Assembly: GCF_024586455.1 (NCBI RefSeq)
Contig: NC_065920.1
Span: 12,052,144 to 12,116,143, forward strand
From: Bactrocera neohumeralis
Lineage: Eukaryota; Arthropoda; Insecta; Diptera; Tephritidae
Length of the DNA: 64,000 nt
Reading direction: 5' to 3'
In this document: piece after piece, positions 36,936 through 48,753 of the stretch
How positions within the stretch are numbered: position 1 is the stretch's first letter
How the letters are laid out: each line of letters begins with the position of its first letter
Made by a program: the position numbers and the translations under genes
Notes under the pieces: generated by a model
Told to the model about the DNA's origin: nothing
What the model saw: only the letters and a program-made list of their open reading frames with translations
The model's database searches: none

Positions 36936-37550
36936 TTTAAGCTTAAAAGGTTACCATAAAAAATTAAATTTTTTCTACTTGGTGATTGTAATTTTTTTTT
37001 TATTTATAAGCTTAAAGGTATATTTGATCACATACAATAAATATACACATAATTTTTATAACAATCAATTATGTTTTATGCGCATTTATCGTCCCACTTA
37101 TGGAGTGCTTAGATCCTCTCTTAAGATTGTATGTAGCAATCCTCCTCATTTGATCCTGATAACTTTCTCAAAATTGTGTAACGCCCCTTTCTTTTCTTGC
37201 TTATAGAACAAGAGCTATGTCAGCCATTTAATCATCTTCAAAGAAATATGTTTAGTTCGAAATTAAAAAGAAAAAAATTATACGTTTCATACATTGTAAT
37301 TAAAAAATATTACTAAGCGTTTCCATAAGCATTTCCGTTATTCTAGTAATAATATTTATTTTTAAATCATTAACCAAACTCTGGCTTCATACCATAAACC
37401 ACAAAAACTGTAATTTCACAATATTATTATTTGTAATTTACACAGTATTTGTTGTTAAGTTCAAATTCATTGCTACAAAAAATCCACACCATAAAATGAG
37501 CAATATGCACAAAAATTCACCACAAAGCACCTTTACACCACAGCGCATTG
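36936..37550. other. Unassigned AT-rich stretch
   Basis: AT-rich with no gene signal; composition rises sharply in GC after about 37550. Confidence 0.4.
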
Positions 37551-38317
37551 TAAATATCTACACAAGCGAAACAATGACGTCACACGTGTAAACAAAACAC
37601 AACTCGTGCCGGCGAAACGAAACGAAGTGAACGTGGAGAAGAACAAAAGCAAAAACAAAACGCCTTAACCAAAACCAAACAGCTTCTAAGCTAAGCGAAC
37701 CGCAGCGAAAACCACAATCAAAACAAAACGGAGAAACAACGAAGCCACGTGAATTTGAGGGCAACAACAACAGCAACTGCAACAGCAGTATGATGACAGC
37801 AACAAACGCGCTGTGATCAGCGCTGTGTTTAGGCAGATGACACATATGGGACGTTGCTCTGAGCGAGCGAGAGCGGCTTAAACACAGAGAAACTTAAACG
37901 AGAGCTTAAAGATTCCAGTAAACTCCATCCAGTCGTCATTGTGACACTGGAAAGCGCTCTTTGTTTACAACGAATTGCACTTTGAAAACGGTGTGGTGAA
38001 TAAACACAGCGAGGTTTGTGTGCTCTCACGCAAACGTGCGAAAAGAAGTGGTGAGATTTATGTGGAGTTCCACACAGCCAATTTGCCAGTCTTTGCTGCT
38101 AGCACTGCTGCCACCGCTGCGACGGTTGCCGTCTTTCTGCATGTCCTCTTGCCAATCGCACGCTCAGCTGTGGTGAGTAATTGTTTTGTCCAAACTGCAA
38201 ATTGCAGAGGTGCTTCTAATGCACTCGCGTGGTGAGATTGCAAGTATTCTTGCTTGTATTTTTGCAACACCACTCGAGCCAGCCATGACCATGACTACGC
38301 CAACAGTTTAGCCACTT
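37550..38317 (+). promoter_or_regulatory. Promoter-proximal GC-rich region
   Basis: GC content rises well above the window average and contains GAGCGAGCGAGAG at 37860-37872 and repeated AACAACAACAGCAAC. It lies directly upstream of the core promoter at 38318-38353, which is why I call it regulatory. Frames crossing it on both strands (37558-37845 minus, 37975-38235 plus, 38058-38273 minus) show no domain. An alternative is that it includes an earlier start site. Confidence 0.4.
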
Positions 38318-38353
38318 TATATTAGTCACGTACTGGCCAAATACACCTCAGTC
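38318..38353 (+). promoter_or_regulatory. Core promoter: TATA-like box and initiator
   Basis: TATATTA starts at 38318 and an arthropod initiator, TCAGTC, covers 38348-38353 with its A at 38350. The TATA-like box therefore starts at -32, the normal spacing. The last upstream ATG words are at 38285-38293, and the ATG-free leader begins here, which fits a start of transcription at 38350. A clear DPE was not seen. Confidence 0.45.
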
Positions 38354-38859
38354 TTTCTCCAGACTTCGAGTGTGTTACAAGTGCTTGGTTTGTGACTCGT
38401 AAGTAGTATCGTGCTCGCGTTTGTGGAACTCTCCTCCACCGCTAACCCCCACACACGTCGCGCCCGTCGAGGTCGCGGACCAAGTTTTTGTTGCGGTTCT
38501 GTGTTTTTCTTCTAGTTTACAGTGTTGTATTTGTAGCCTGACATCTTTGCAGTCTCCGTACCCCTCCATAGCGTCGTCTCTTTCACGCGTGCACCGCTCG
38601 AGCGTGTCAGAGTGTGTTCTTTTGGCGATCGGTCCGTCGTTCGGTCGTGCATTCTGCTTGTTAGACGTTCGGTTGTTCGCTGAAGAACGCTTGCATCGTC
38701 TCAGCCGTTTGCAAGTGCAGTGCAACGTCGCACAAGTTGCACAATCAGCCGCTGGCGACGCTGAGCGCCTGCGCTGACGTCGACTGCAAAGGATTTGTTT
38801 GTGAGGGCTCCAAGTGCGAACGCAAGAGCACCATTTGGCATTACGAGTCGTGATTAATG
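38350..38859 (+). other. Candidate first exon: ATG-free 5' leader ending in ATG at a splice donor
   Basis: The proposed exon is 510 nt and GC-rich. Reading + I find no ATG from 38350 to 38856, while the complement word CAT occurs six times in the same stretch, so the lack is strand-specific. The first ATG is 38857-38859 (GTGATTAATG) and is followed at once by the donor GTGAGTTC (GT at 38860-38861). This fits a 5' untranslated leader under selection against upstream starts, with the start codon as the last three bases of the exon (phase 0). The frames at 38421-38777 (plus, no ATG start) and 38375-38893 (minus) are read as shadows. Joined to the exon at 44211, the ATG would open only 40 codons, so it may instead splice to an exon beyond the window. 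The gene is not identified. Confidence 0.5.
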
Positions 38860-40084
38860 GTGAGTTCGGACGTCTAAGCGGAGTCTTGTGCAAAATAGCG
38901 AAAGCATTTCTGCGAATTCTGTTGCTAGATTTGCGCTACATGAAATTACGTGTGCGAATGCTAGTGTGTGCTGTGCAGAGGTGCTTGTGCGTGCATTTTT
39001 GTGTACTTATTATCTATGCTACATTTTAATCTGAGTGTGAAAAATGATTTTTATGCAATTAATTGCAACGACTAATTGAAATATTGTGATATAAAATAAA
39101 TTTTGATTGCGTGAAGGATTGGAAATCAACTGAAACTGAAAATATATACAAACAGTGTGAGTTTGGTTAATTTATTTGAAAAAGTGTGTAAGAAAAAATT
39201 TCGTTAATATGTATAAATATTTATATTAAAAATTTCTTCATACAGTGGAAAATATAAACAAAAATTTCCATAAGTGCAATTTTTCCTTTCTAAAAATACT
39301 GAATTTTTATATGCTACAAAGTACAAAGTGTAATTTTTTAAAAGAAAGCATATAATTTAATAAAATTTTCTCAGTGAAGAACTGAATTCCTTGAAAAGAT
39401 GGTATGCTATGAAAAGTGAATTAAGACACTAGTCTTCTTAATTAAAAATGCAAAGTGTGTTATGAGAAACAATTAATAAAAAAATAAGAACTGAGTTTCT
39501 TTTATTAAATAAATTTGACAAGTAATTCTTTTTCAATCTGAAATTTTTTCAAATTGAAATATTTCAATTCAATATTTGAGCTTTTATTCAAAAAATTTTC
39601 AACGAAAATGCTATGAATTTTACTTTTAAAGGATTTTGAATTTTAAACTTGTAAGAATTGTAAAAATGTCATGACCTAAACAAATTCCGCAAAAAATTTT
39701 GAATATCTTGAATTTTTAGACAATTTGAAAGATTTGATGTCATGTGTTTTCTGTCACTACGTTTAACAGTACTACTTTCATAGAAAATTTTCATGACATA
39801 AAAAAATTAAGCCAGAAATTATTATATAAATATTTTCAATGAAAATACTGTTAATTTTTTTTAAGAAATTACCTAATAATTTTTTTTTATTTTTTTCAAG
39901 GAGTTAACTTTTAAGAGTTTAAAAAAATTTAAAATTATCAATGCAAAAATAATTAAGCAATATTAGGAAAAAAATATTGACTAGTTTAGCGAAATATGTT
40001 ACGAAATTTGTTGGTCACTCCTTTGATTTATTCTTTCTTCGAATGCCGTAGTACAGTGGAGTTTGTGAAATATATTTATTACAC
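38860..40084 (+). other. Probable intron sequence
   Basis: After the donor the sequence turns AT-rich. Leader-like strings (GTGTGTAAGAAAA, AAGTGCAATTTTT) occur at 39150-39350 but with no clear exon. No coding signal. Confidence 0.4.
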
Positions 40085-40745
40085 GCCAACTCGGACATCA
40101 ATGTACTAAGACACGTACTTGTTCAAAATTAGCCAAAAATTTTTGACATATTCACAAAAGACACGAACCTGTCCAAATTATTTTCCAAAAATTGTGATAT
40201 TGACTCTAAAGACTTAAGCCACGAACCTGCTTAAATTATTTTCAAAAAAAGTTTGTTTTTGACACAAAAGACTTAAGGTACTAAATTTATTAAAAATATT
40301 TTTAAAAATTTTGTTTTTGGTACAAAAGACTTAGGACGCGAACCTGAAAAAATTATTTTCTAAAAAATTGTGATATTGACTCTAAAGACTTAAGCCACGA
40401 ACCTGCTTAAATTATTTTCAAAAAATTTTGTTTTTGGCACAAAAGACTTAAGCCACGAACCTGTTAAACTTATTTTTAAAAATTTTGTTTTTGGCACAAA
40501 ACACCTAAGGCACAAAAATTCTTTAAAATATTTGCTAAAATTTTTGCTTTTGGTACAAAAGACTTAGGACACGAACCTGTCAAAATTATTTTCTAAAAAA
40601 TTTTGATATTGACTCTAAAGACTTAAGCCACGAACCTGCTCACTTTATTTTCTAGAGTTTTTGATTTGGACAAAAAAGACTTAAGACACGAACCTGTGTA
40701 AATTATTTTTAAAAATTTTGGGACAAACGGCTTGCTTAAATTATT
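40085..40745 (+). repeat. CTTAAG-core repeat array (AAAGACTTAAGCCACGAACC), ~58-bp period
   Basis: Eleven units at about 40103, 40158, 40212, 40267, 40325, 40386, 40442, 40499, 40558, 40619 and 40677, so spacing is 54-61 bp. The core is AAAGACTTAAGCCACGAACC plus TG, followed by a TTAAATTATTTTC and AAAAATTTTGTTTTTGG spacer. Two neighbouring alternating spacer types (TTGACTCTAA and TTTTGGCACAA) suggest a higher-order unit. No coding potential. The inverse motif forms the array at 47105-47680. Confidence 0.88.
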
Positions 40746-42380
40746 TTCTAAATATTTTTAAAATTAAAAAAATTAATACTTTATTTTTGTAAGAATATGT
40801 CAGTACCAAATATACTGCTTTTTTAGACCCAAAGACATCTTCTACTAATTTTCCATAATTTTTCGTAGGCCTAACGGATTAAAATGTTTAAAATATATAA
40901 TTTTTAGTAGTTTTATAATACTAAAAAATATATTTTTTTAATCAATTTGAGATGTTAAACTACTTAACTAGAAAAAAGTGGTCAATAAACTTTTGTGTTT
41001 TTATGGAAGTGTAGCTTATCTTGAACATTCCCTTGACAGCTATTATCAGATTTGTTAAATTTTCTTAATTTTTTTGCAATAAATTTTTTTAGCTGAATTG
41101 TTACACCAATCATTTTATTATTTATATATAGATTTTCGAAAGAGGCATAATCTGTTAAATTTTATTAATACACATATAGAATATATATTTAGAAATTATC
41201 ATATTGATCCTTCGAAATTCTCGGAAACAATGAGCTCACTGTTTTTGTAAACAAAACTTTATATATCAGCAATGTATTGTTTTATACTTGTTATTATTAT
41301 TATTATTTTCTTTTTTTTTTTGAGGTTTTACTGGTTATTACTCAAATACTTTTAGAGTAGAATTGGATTAATATAAGCAATTCAAAGTACATTCATAGTT
41401 TCATCATTTTGTATATTCATTCCAAAAAATAAAGCTACCCAGCTGACTAAACAGAAATATACACCAACCAATTGGCACTTACGACCACCAACAACTCGGT
41501 GTAAGTGAACAGCAATCGCGAACATAATTTTAACACAAATAAACCCCAAAGCGATGAGACAAAGTGAAGGGCACCGCCATGCCAAGCACAATTCTTATCA
41601 GCAGCAGACGCTGAATATGCACTGCTAAGCCTACATACGCACACACGCGTATAACTACTGGATATGAGATTGCTTGTTGCATGCCTCACACACTTCTCGC
41701 GCCCTTCCGCGCGCTAGTGCGGCTGCAAAAATTGCTGTGTGGATTAAAAAATTATTTTTGGCCTTCCGAACAACTAGATGAGCTGCTTTAATTTGTACGC
41801 TGCCGTTATTACACGGCAAACGTTGGAATTTCCTCTTTTTTCGTTATTTGTTATTTTTCAACTTTGCGCTGACGCCAAAACATGCGCAGATAATGGGATG
41901 TGCATTAACCCAGCTAAGCTGCGCGCAATCAAGCTCACAACGATTTTATATCAGCACTATCAGCACAATTGGCATGCGTTCGATGCGGTCGTCAACCGCG
42001 ACTTAGTCGCTCTAGCCTCTAGTAATCAACGCTAAGACGCTGCAGACTATGTTGTTCCTCCATATGTTGGTGTGTTTTGGGCTCAGCTCCATGCCAGCCG
42101 CAACCAATATCCGGTTCCATATAATAGTGGCTCTGGCGTTGTGCTATATATAGCACGTAATGGGGGCGCATACATGCAAAATATGCCTGGTTTGTACATG
42201 CGCACATACTGTGGACTGGAGCGCATGCGTGCGCCGTTGTAGTGTGGGGGATTATAATGCGGCATCCTTTGTGCGCGCGAAATTTACGCAAACATATTTA
42301 CATAAATAGTTTTTAAATGACTTGATTCAGATTTTATGTTCTAGCTGAGTCGCTTTTTGTAGTATTAATTGAGGCAACTG
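40746..42380. other. Non-coding DNA with a GC-richer block
   Basis: The part at 41500-42290 is GC-richer, with unsupported overlapping frames on both strands. TTATTATTATTATTATT lies at 41290-41306. Candidate regulatory DNA only. Confidence 0.4.
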
Positions 42381-43500
42381 GGGGAACTTCTAGCTGAAAT
42401 TAAAAAAAAAATAAACAAATATTTCTCTTCGTATCTTTAAGAAACTGAACAAAAATATACATATAAATATTTGAACAGTGATTATGTACTATAAATAAAA
42501 AACTTAAATAAAAAATTATAATTTTTTGGGAAATTATAAATTAGTGATAATTAAAAAAAATTATATTCAAAATTAAATTTTCTTATTTCGGTTTCTAATT
42601 TTCAACAGTAATAATTTTTTATTTAAATTTTATTTAATTTTAATCAATTTTACTAATGTTAATTTTATTTTTTTTAGTATTTTAAAACATAGCAAAATTA
42701 ATTTGATTTTAATCGAAACTTAAAAAAATGCATTTAAATTAACATAAAAATTAGTATAATTAATTGAAATTAAATTGATTTTTTAAATTTAATTGAAATA
42801 ACAATAAATTAAAGTTTTAATTAAAATAAAATTAATTTCACTAATTTTGATTTTAATTTCTTTAATTGTAATTATTTTTTTTTTAATTTAATAGTGCTAA
42901 CAATAAATAAATTAAATAAATTTATTTTGAGGCTTAAAAATTTTTTTTAATTAAATTAATTATTGTTATTGTTATGAAATTAAAACATTAATTTGAATAA
43001 AAAAATTAAAATAAAAATTAGTTCAATTAATTGTATTTTAATTAAAATCTTAAATATTATTATTATAATTAAATTAGAAAAATTAATTGAAATTAAAAAG
43101 AAATAATATTACTATTAATTGAAAATTAGACATCGAAATAACAAAAAAATTAATTTTGAATATAATTTTTTCCATTGTCATAAATAAGTTAAATAAATAA
43201 AATTATTTTTTATTCAATAAAATATAAAAAACTTAATAATATACAATTTAAGAAATAATAATCCGTTCAAATTTAAATTAATAGATAATAGTAAAAAAAT
43301 CAAAGTAAAATTTATTTATTTAGGCTAATAATTTTAAACTAATTATAATTTTTTTCACTATTTTTATATTAATTAAGTAATAAAAATTAAAAAAAGAATC
43401 ATAATTTTCTTAAATTTTTTTATTTTCGATTCCACTTTAAATCTCAAATTAAATTTTTCATAAAAAATATTTAAAATATTTAAAATATTTTTTTCTTTAG
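42380..43500. repeat. Extreme AT-rich low-complexity tract
   Basis: More than 1 kb with almost only A and T, in TTAAATT, AATTAAT and AAATTAA words. No fixed period could be counted. It lies in the proposed intron between the exons at 38350 and 44211. Confidence 0.8.
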
Positions 43501-44210
43501 CAAAATTTAAGGTGATCATCTATTCTTAGTATTTTTTCCTTTTTCGAAATTCATTAAATAACTCATCGTTTATATACAACCTATAAGGCTTCTTCTCATG
43601 CCCATGAGACTGCAAGTTATAATAACAACCAAATTGGTGAAAATATATTTTCAACTTTATTTAATGAAATCATCAATAGATTTATTGCCACCTCATATGG
43701 GCACATTTGCAAACTTGAAAATTATGGTTAAGGCTCCTATTGACATATGCCTGTGCATGTGTGTGTAAAGCATAAAATTACTTAATTAAAATAAGAATTG
43801 CAAGGTAACTAATATATATTTATTGTTTTACTTAAAATGTCATTGTCATTCGAACAAATATTTAAAACTATTTCAAGAGCTTTTGTTGCAGTTTTGTGCA
43901 AAATTTCGAATTAACTCAAACTGGTTTTGAACATGCGGGAGTTGAAGTATATATCAGTATCAACTTTGTGAATTAAAAAAAAATAGAAAGTAGATATACA
44001 TATACGTATATATGTCTAAGTCTAGACAAAAGTATATCTTTTACGTATTTATTGTTTTCTCTTTATAACCTCACAAAATGCATTTTTGCTTTCGCCATTT
44101 TCACCTGCTTCGCACAAAAATTTAACAAATGACCGTCATGCATCAATTTCGTTAATTAATTTTCATTCAAATTTTAATATTTGCCTTTTGTTTTTTGCTT
44201 TGCTTTACAG
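43501..44210 (+). other. Probable intron end
   Basis: Ordinary AT-rich DNA leading into the polypyrimidine acceptor at 44210. A TTAATTAATTTTCATT segment at 44153-44168 could contain the branch site. No other feature. Confidence 0.4.
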
Positions 44211-44622
44211 TTACCAATAACCGCAAATGAAATTGTGCTAATCAAGCGCTTTCAAAAAAACAAAGCAAAAATAAATCGCCTAACAACAACAAATAACAAG
44301 CTACAAGGCTTCGCAAAGCGCAGTGATTAATGCGAAATATTTGTGTATTAATTTCATTCATTTCAAATTAATTACAACAAAACCAAAATATTATTGAAAT
44401 CACGTTTGTTTAAAAAAGTGCTAAAAGAAAACTAAAAAAACAACTAATTGCAGATTGCTAAAAGCTAATTTAAATCCGCAAAAAATCTATAGTAACAATT
44501 TATTTAATAATACATATAGTAATAAGTGTGAAGTGAACAATAACAACAACAAAGCAACAACTAATAGCAAATATAACAACCAAGGCATTTTTCGTGGAGA
44601 CATGATTAACGAGAAAATTCTG
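44211..44622 (+). other. Candidate exon with late start codon
   Basis: A long pyrimidine stretch (GCCTTTTGTTTTTTGCTTTG, 44183-44202) ends in TTTACAG at 44210, a strong acceptor. A donor CTG|GTAAAT follows at 44622/44623, giving a 412-nt exon. It is CAA/AAC-rich as in fly leaders. Its ATGs are 44227 (four codons), 44330 (thirteen codons) and 44602, which opens MINEKIL up to the donor and ends in phase 0, the same phase as the ATG at 38857-38859. I therefore suggest a 5' exon giving an alternative N-terminus (M or MINEKIL) to a downstream coding exon outside the window. The donor is only moderate, and no protein match supports MINEKIL. Confidence 0.42.
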
Positions 44623-44885
44623 GTAAATATTATTTTTTTTATTTATTTTGCATATAAACTTTAATGTGGTTAAGGTTTATATTTGATGTAAGCTCTTAAG
44701 AAGAGAATTGTTTTTATATACATATATAAAAAGTTATAAAATATTTGTATATACATACATAAGAAAGGCATCGTAAAGCCTTCAAAATATACGATAAACG
44801 ATTTTATAGTTTTTGAAAAAATTGCCAACAAACTTACAACATATTTTTTAAGGTTTTTATTAATAACAATTATGAAAGAATTCTT
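44623..44885 (+). other. Probable intron start
   Basis: Follows the donor at 44622; AT-rich with no feature. Confidence 0.35.
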
Positions 44886-45900
44886 AAAAAAATATCAGAG
44901 CTTAAGAGTTGCCACCTTAAACGACTTTTTTTTATTATTTAAATAAAGCATATTTTTCAAAACGTAGCTAATTTGTGAATAAATTTAGAGCTGCCACCTA
45001 ATTTTTAATAAAAATTTAACTTTTTTTTAAGTTGCCACTTGTCACAAAAAATACCTACTTTAATTAAAAAAAAGGGTTAATAGTGAATAAAAAATAAAAA
45101 TTAAAGATTGGCAAAATGTTTTTATTTGAAAAAATTGACAACTGTCTCAAAGCATATTTTTAATTTTTTTATTAATAATTATTAATTAATTCTTAAAACA
45201 AAAAAATTTTAAGAGTTGCCACCAAGCCGATTTTTTTTTATTATTTACTTAAAGCATATTTTTTCAAAATGTAGCTTAATTGTGAATAAATGTAGAGCTG
45301 CCACCTAATTTTTAATAATAATTAAAAAAAAATTCAAAAAGTTGCCCCCTGTCTCAAAAAATACTTCTTTTCGTTTTTATATAAAACGTTTATTATGAAT
45401 GGAAAATAATAATTTAAGAGTTGCCACCTGTATGAAAAGGTTTTTTTATTAACTAAATAAAGTATAAATTTCTAATGGTAGGTAATTTATGAATAAATTT
45501 AAAGAGGCCACCTGAAATTTTAATTAAAATTAACCAAAATTTTTCAAAGTGCTGCCGCCGGTCTCAAAACACATTGTTTTATTCAGTTTTTGTTATATAG
45601 AGCGTTAGTAATAAATGTAAGAAAAATTATTTTTAGGAGTTGCAACATGTGCGAAAAAAATTAATTTATTTATAAATTATACAAAATTCTTTAAAATGCT
45701 GTCACCTGTCTCAAAACAAGTTTTTTATTCATTTTTTTAAATACATGAACCGTTAAAAATAAGTGTAAAAAAATTATTTTAAGAGTTGCCACATGTGAGA
45801 AAAAATTTTTTTTTATTAATTAAATTAAGCATAAAATCTAAAACGTAGGTTATTTATGTATAAATGCAGACTTTCCACTTTAATTTTAATTAAAATTAAC
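44886..45900. repeat. Higher-order repeat built on TTGCCACC
   Basis: Three sub-unit types recur in order. Type A, AAGAGTTGCCACC, is at about 44904, 45210, 45415, 45635 and 45782. Type B, AGAGCTGCCACCTAATTTTT, is at 44987 and 45294, with diverged forms at 45503 and near 45868. Type C, GTTGCCACTTGTCACAAAA or GCTGTCACCTGTCTCAAAA, is at 45030, 45335, 45550 and 45697. A CAAAACGTAGCTAATTTGTG segment precedes B. The spacing of the long unit falls from about 305 to 150-220 bp along the array. There is no coding potential. Confidence 0.78.
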
Positions 45901-47104
45901 CAAATTAGAAGTGTCAAGCAGAAGCTATTTGAGAATATTGTAGTCTAAACATAATGTCAGTACGTTGCCTTTCCTTTAGAACCAAAAATACGATCTGGCC
46001 ATATATATACAATCTTGTAAACTACAACTTAACAACTTCTATGACATCAGAATTGTGCACATGATTTAAAAAAATCAGTTTGTATTTAAAATTTGTTTTT
46101 GGGCATATTTTTCCACATATTTATTTTATTCAGAATTAAATATTTTTTTCAATTTTACTTTTCAATTTCGTTTTCTTGCCCAATTATTTCTCATTCATAT
46201 TCTTCTAAAAACTACCAATAAGTTTATTTATTTATCTACATCATATTTTTTCTTCCGAATATAAATAAATATTCTGCTAATAGAATAATATTGATTTTTA
46301 ATCAACTTCCAATCATTCTCGTGTCAGAGCTTCTTAGCCAGTTTTATTATTTATGTTATGTTTTTGTGGTGAATAGGAAGCCACAAATACTCGGTCAGTT
46401 GGCATTGTGCGCATATAAAAAGGTTTGTATTGGCGCATACCTTACACACTCAGACACACATACAAGCAAACCTTATCGTAAAGATCCCTGCCAACAGCTA
46501 GTCAAGTCGGTTGTGATTACTTATATTGATTTGTTATGTAGTTTGGCGTATTTCTGGTTCGTCATTTGCTTCTATTCAAGCAGAACCGTAATGGAGGTTG
46601 ATCACCAAGGTTTTTTGTCAAGCTGAACATAGGTACTTACACACACACTCATATACACATACACGAAACAGCACACGCTTTGCGCATTTAACAAAAAATA
46701 TTTATTGTTTTTTTAGCAGACAGGCGGCAATCAAATATAATAAATAAACTATTGAATTGTGTGAATTTGCTGAAAAACGTTTAGCAGCCGAAGTTGAAGA
46801 TGTCATGTGTAATTGCACGCAAAATAAGCGCATGTAAAATATATATGTTTATTGGTACAAGTTCATTATTAATATTTTGCATGCAATTATGGCGCTTTCA
46901 AGGTTAGTAGGTGAGCTTAAGGCAGAGATCCGGCACATCATTCAAAATGATATTGAAATTGCTGCCGCTGCTTAAGAAGAGGGGTTATCATGTATTTACA
47001 TATATTAAATATGACTACAGGCGTTAGAAAAGTATGAAATTGTTCTCATAAATGTAGTAGTGTGCCGAAAGATTGGAATAAAATAGAAAAGCCCAAATTT
47101 ACCG
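45901..47104. other. Unassigned non-coding DNA
   Basis: A + strand open frame of 111 codons at 46291-46626 has no domain, no splice-bounded ends and mixed composition, so I treat it as chance. CACACA/ACATAC patches lie at 46640-46670. Confidence 0.4.
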
Positions 47105-47685
47105 ATTTAATTCAATTTAGGTCTTCTCATGAATAAAAAAGCTTCAAATTGTTATTTTCTTCATGAAAATACGTCTCAGGTTCATTTCTTAAATCTTTCC
47201 TCTAACATAATTGATTTTGTTCATAGTAGTTCGTACCTTAAGTCTACTGTCTCAAGCAAAAAGACAAAATCAATAATTTTTTTCATGCTCATATCGACAA
47301 TGTTAGATGGAGGTTTGTTTCTTAAGTCTTTCACATTACAATATTAATTTCCTTCAAATAAGTTCGCGGCTTAAATCGTTTGTCTCATGTAGAAAAAGCA
47401 AACCAAATAAGTTTTTCTAGTTCAGATCGAAGATTTTAGATTCAGGTTCGTTTCTTAAGTCTTTCGCTTTATAAAATTGGTTTGCTTCAAAGAAGTTCGT
47501 GTCCTAAGTCTTTTACTTCACGTAGAACAAAAAATCTTTTACTTTCTTTCAAGTACAAATTTTAGATTAAGGTTCGCTTCTTAAGTCTTTTCCTCATAGA
47601 AGTTCATGCCGTAAGTCTTTCAAATTACTACCAAAACCCAACATTATCACAAATGAGTTTGTGCCTTAAGTCTTTTGCTCTTTTG
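47105..47685 (-). repeat. CTTAAG-core repeat array, opposite orientation to 40085-40745
   Basis: About ten copies of GGTTCGTTTCTTAAGTCTTT or close variants (for example GTTCGTGTCCTAAGTCTTTT at 47497 and GTTTGTGCCTTAAGTCTTTT at 47657) at about 47105, 47178, 47230, 47313, 47361, 47442, 47495, 47573, 47604 and 47656. Spacing varies from 31 to 85 bp. This motif is the reverse complement of the core at 40085-40745. Spacer sequences differ from that array. Confidence 0.85.
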
Positions 47686-48750
47686 TTTTTCTTTTCGATT
47701 TTAAACAAATTACTGTTATTTTTGCACTTGTTGCATCATGAAATCACAAACAATTAAGCGATTTGGATTCAGCAGTAAAGCAGTTTTGCCTTGAAATCAA
47801 TTTTAAGAAAATCATTTAAATCTCTGAATACGCTTTGGTACTTAAAAACCAATCATTCATCACAATAAAAATTATTTGAAATACCAAAAACTTGGCATGC
47901 TAAGGCGTTTAAGTTGATAATTAAATTATAATGCCGAGCAGAAGCCAAATTCACACCTCAAATTGGCAGAAAACGACGCTCAACCTACAAGTGCAGCAAA
48001 CTGTGTGAGGAACATACATATATAACTACACACACATATGTATGTATAAAAGCATGCAAAAAGTTTACACTTGGGTTTCACCTTCTTTATTGTTTGCCAT
48101 CAAGCAGACACTTATTTGTCAATCATATTAATTCATTGCAAATAAATCAATGCTGCTACCGCAAGCAAGCAGACAACCAAACACGTTAACGAAAATGCAA
48201 AATCCAACAACAACAAAGTGTGTAATATTTAAAGCACAGAAATACAAAAAAGAAGAATGAGAAGAACTCAACTGGTGTTAGCTTTGCTTGACGCCCGTAG
48301 TTTTCATATTTATTCATACCCCTTTGAGTGTTAATTTATACAAATGTTTGAATGTATTTGTGTTTTTTTTTTTTGGACTTTACGACAAGCAGTCACAGCT
48401 ACTCTAGTGCCAGTTTAAATGATGATATCATCAAATTACTGCTCATCACTGACTCTTTGGGTAGCATGTAGGAGCTTGCCGTCACCAGCAGCTTTTGCAG
48501 CGCTTCTAGAAACAGAAAAGCCGTAAAACACAGCAAAAACAGAAATACAATATTTAAATTTTTTACAACAACACCTGCTTCAGTATACATACATATTTAT
48601 ACATAATGCTTATAATTAAAAGATAGAGTTTACAGATATTTGCTAGAGCTTAGCAGCACCGATGCTGTTAAATGATTTCTCAAAATTTTTTGTGTAAGGC
48701 AAGAACTAACAAAAACAATAAAAACAATTCAGAAGTCAGTGTTAAAGCAG
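47686..48750. other. Unassigned non-coding DNA
   Basis: The part at 47920-48300 is GC-richer with CAACAACAAAG-type runs. No gene, element or exon is recognised. Confidence 0.4.
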
Positions 48751-48753
48751 CTG

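Noticed and set aside
38421..38777. + strand open frame of 118 codons in the leader
   Set aside because: It begins at TTG, and there is no ATG in the leader, so ordinary initiation is not possible.
38375..38893. Minus-strand open frame of 172 codons
   Set aside because: It overlaps the + strand leader with promoter and splice signals. GC-rich DNA gives long chance frames, and the translation has no domain.
40085..40745. Array as a CRISPR
   Set aside because: Spacers are related AT-rich sequences and not unique, repeats are diverged, and the genome is eukaryotic.
46291..46626. + strand open frame of 111 codons with hydrophobic stretches
   Set aside because: Hydrophobicity is common in T-rich DNA. 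No homologue is recognised and there are no splice or promoter signals.
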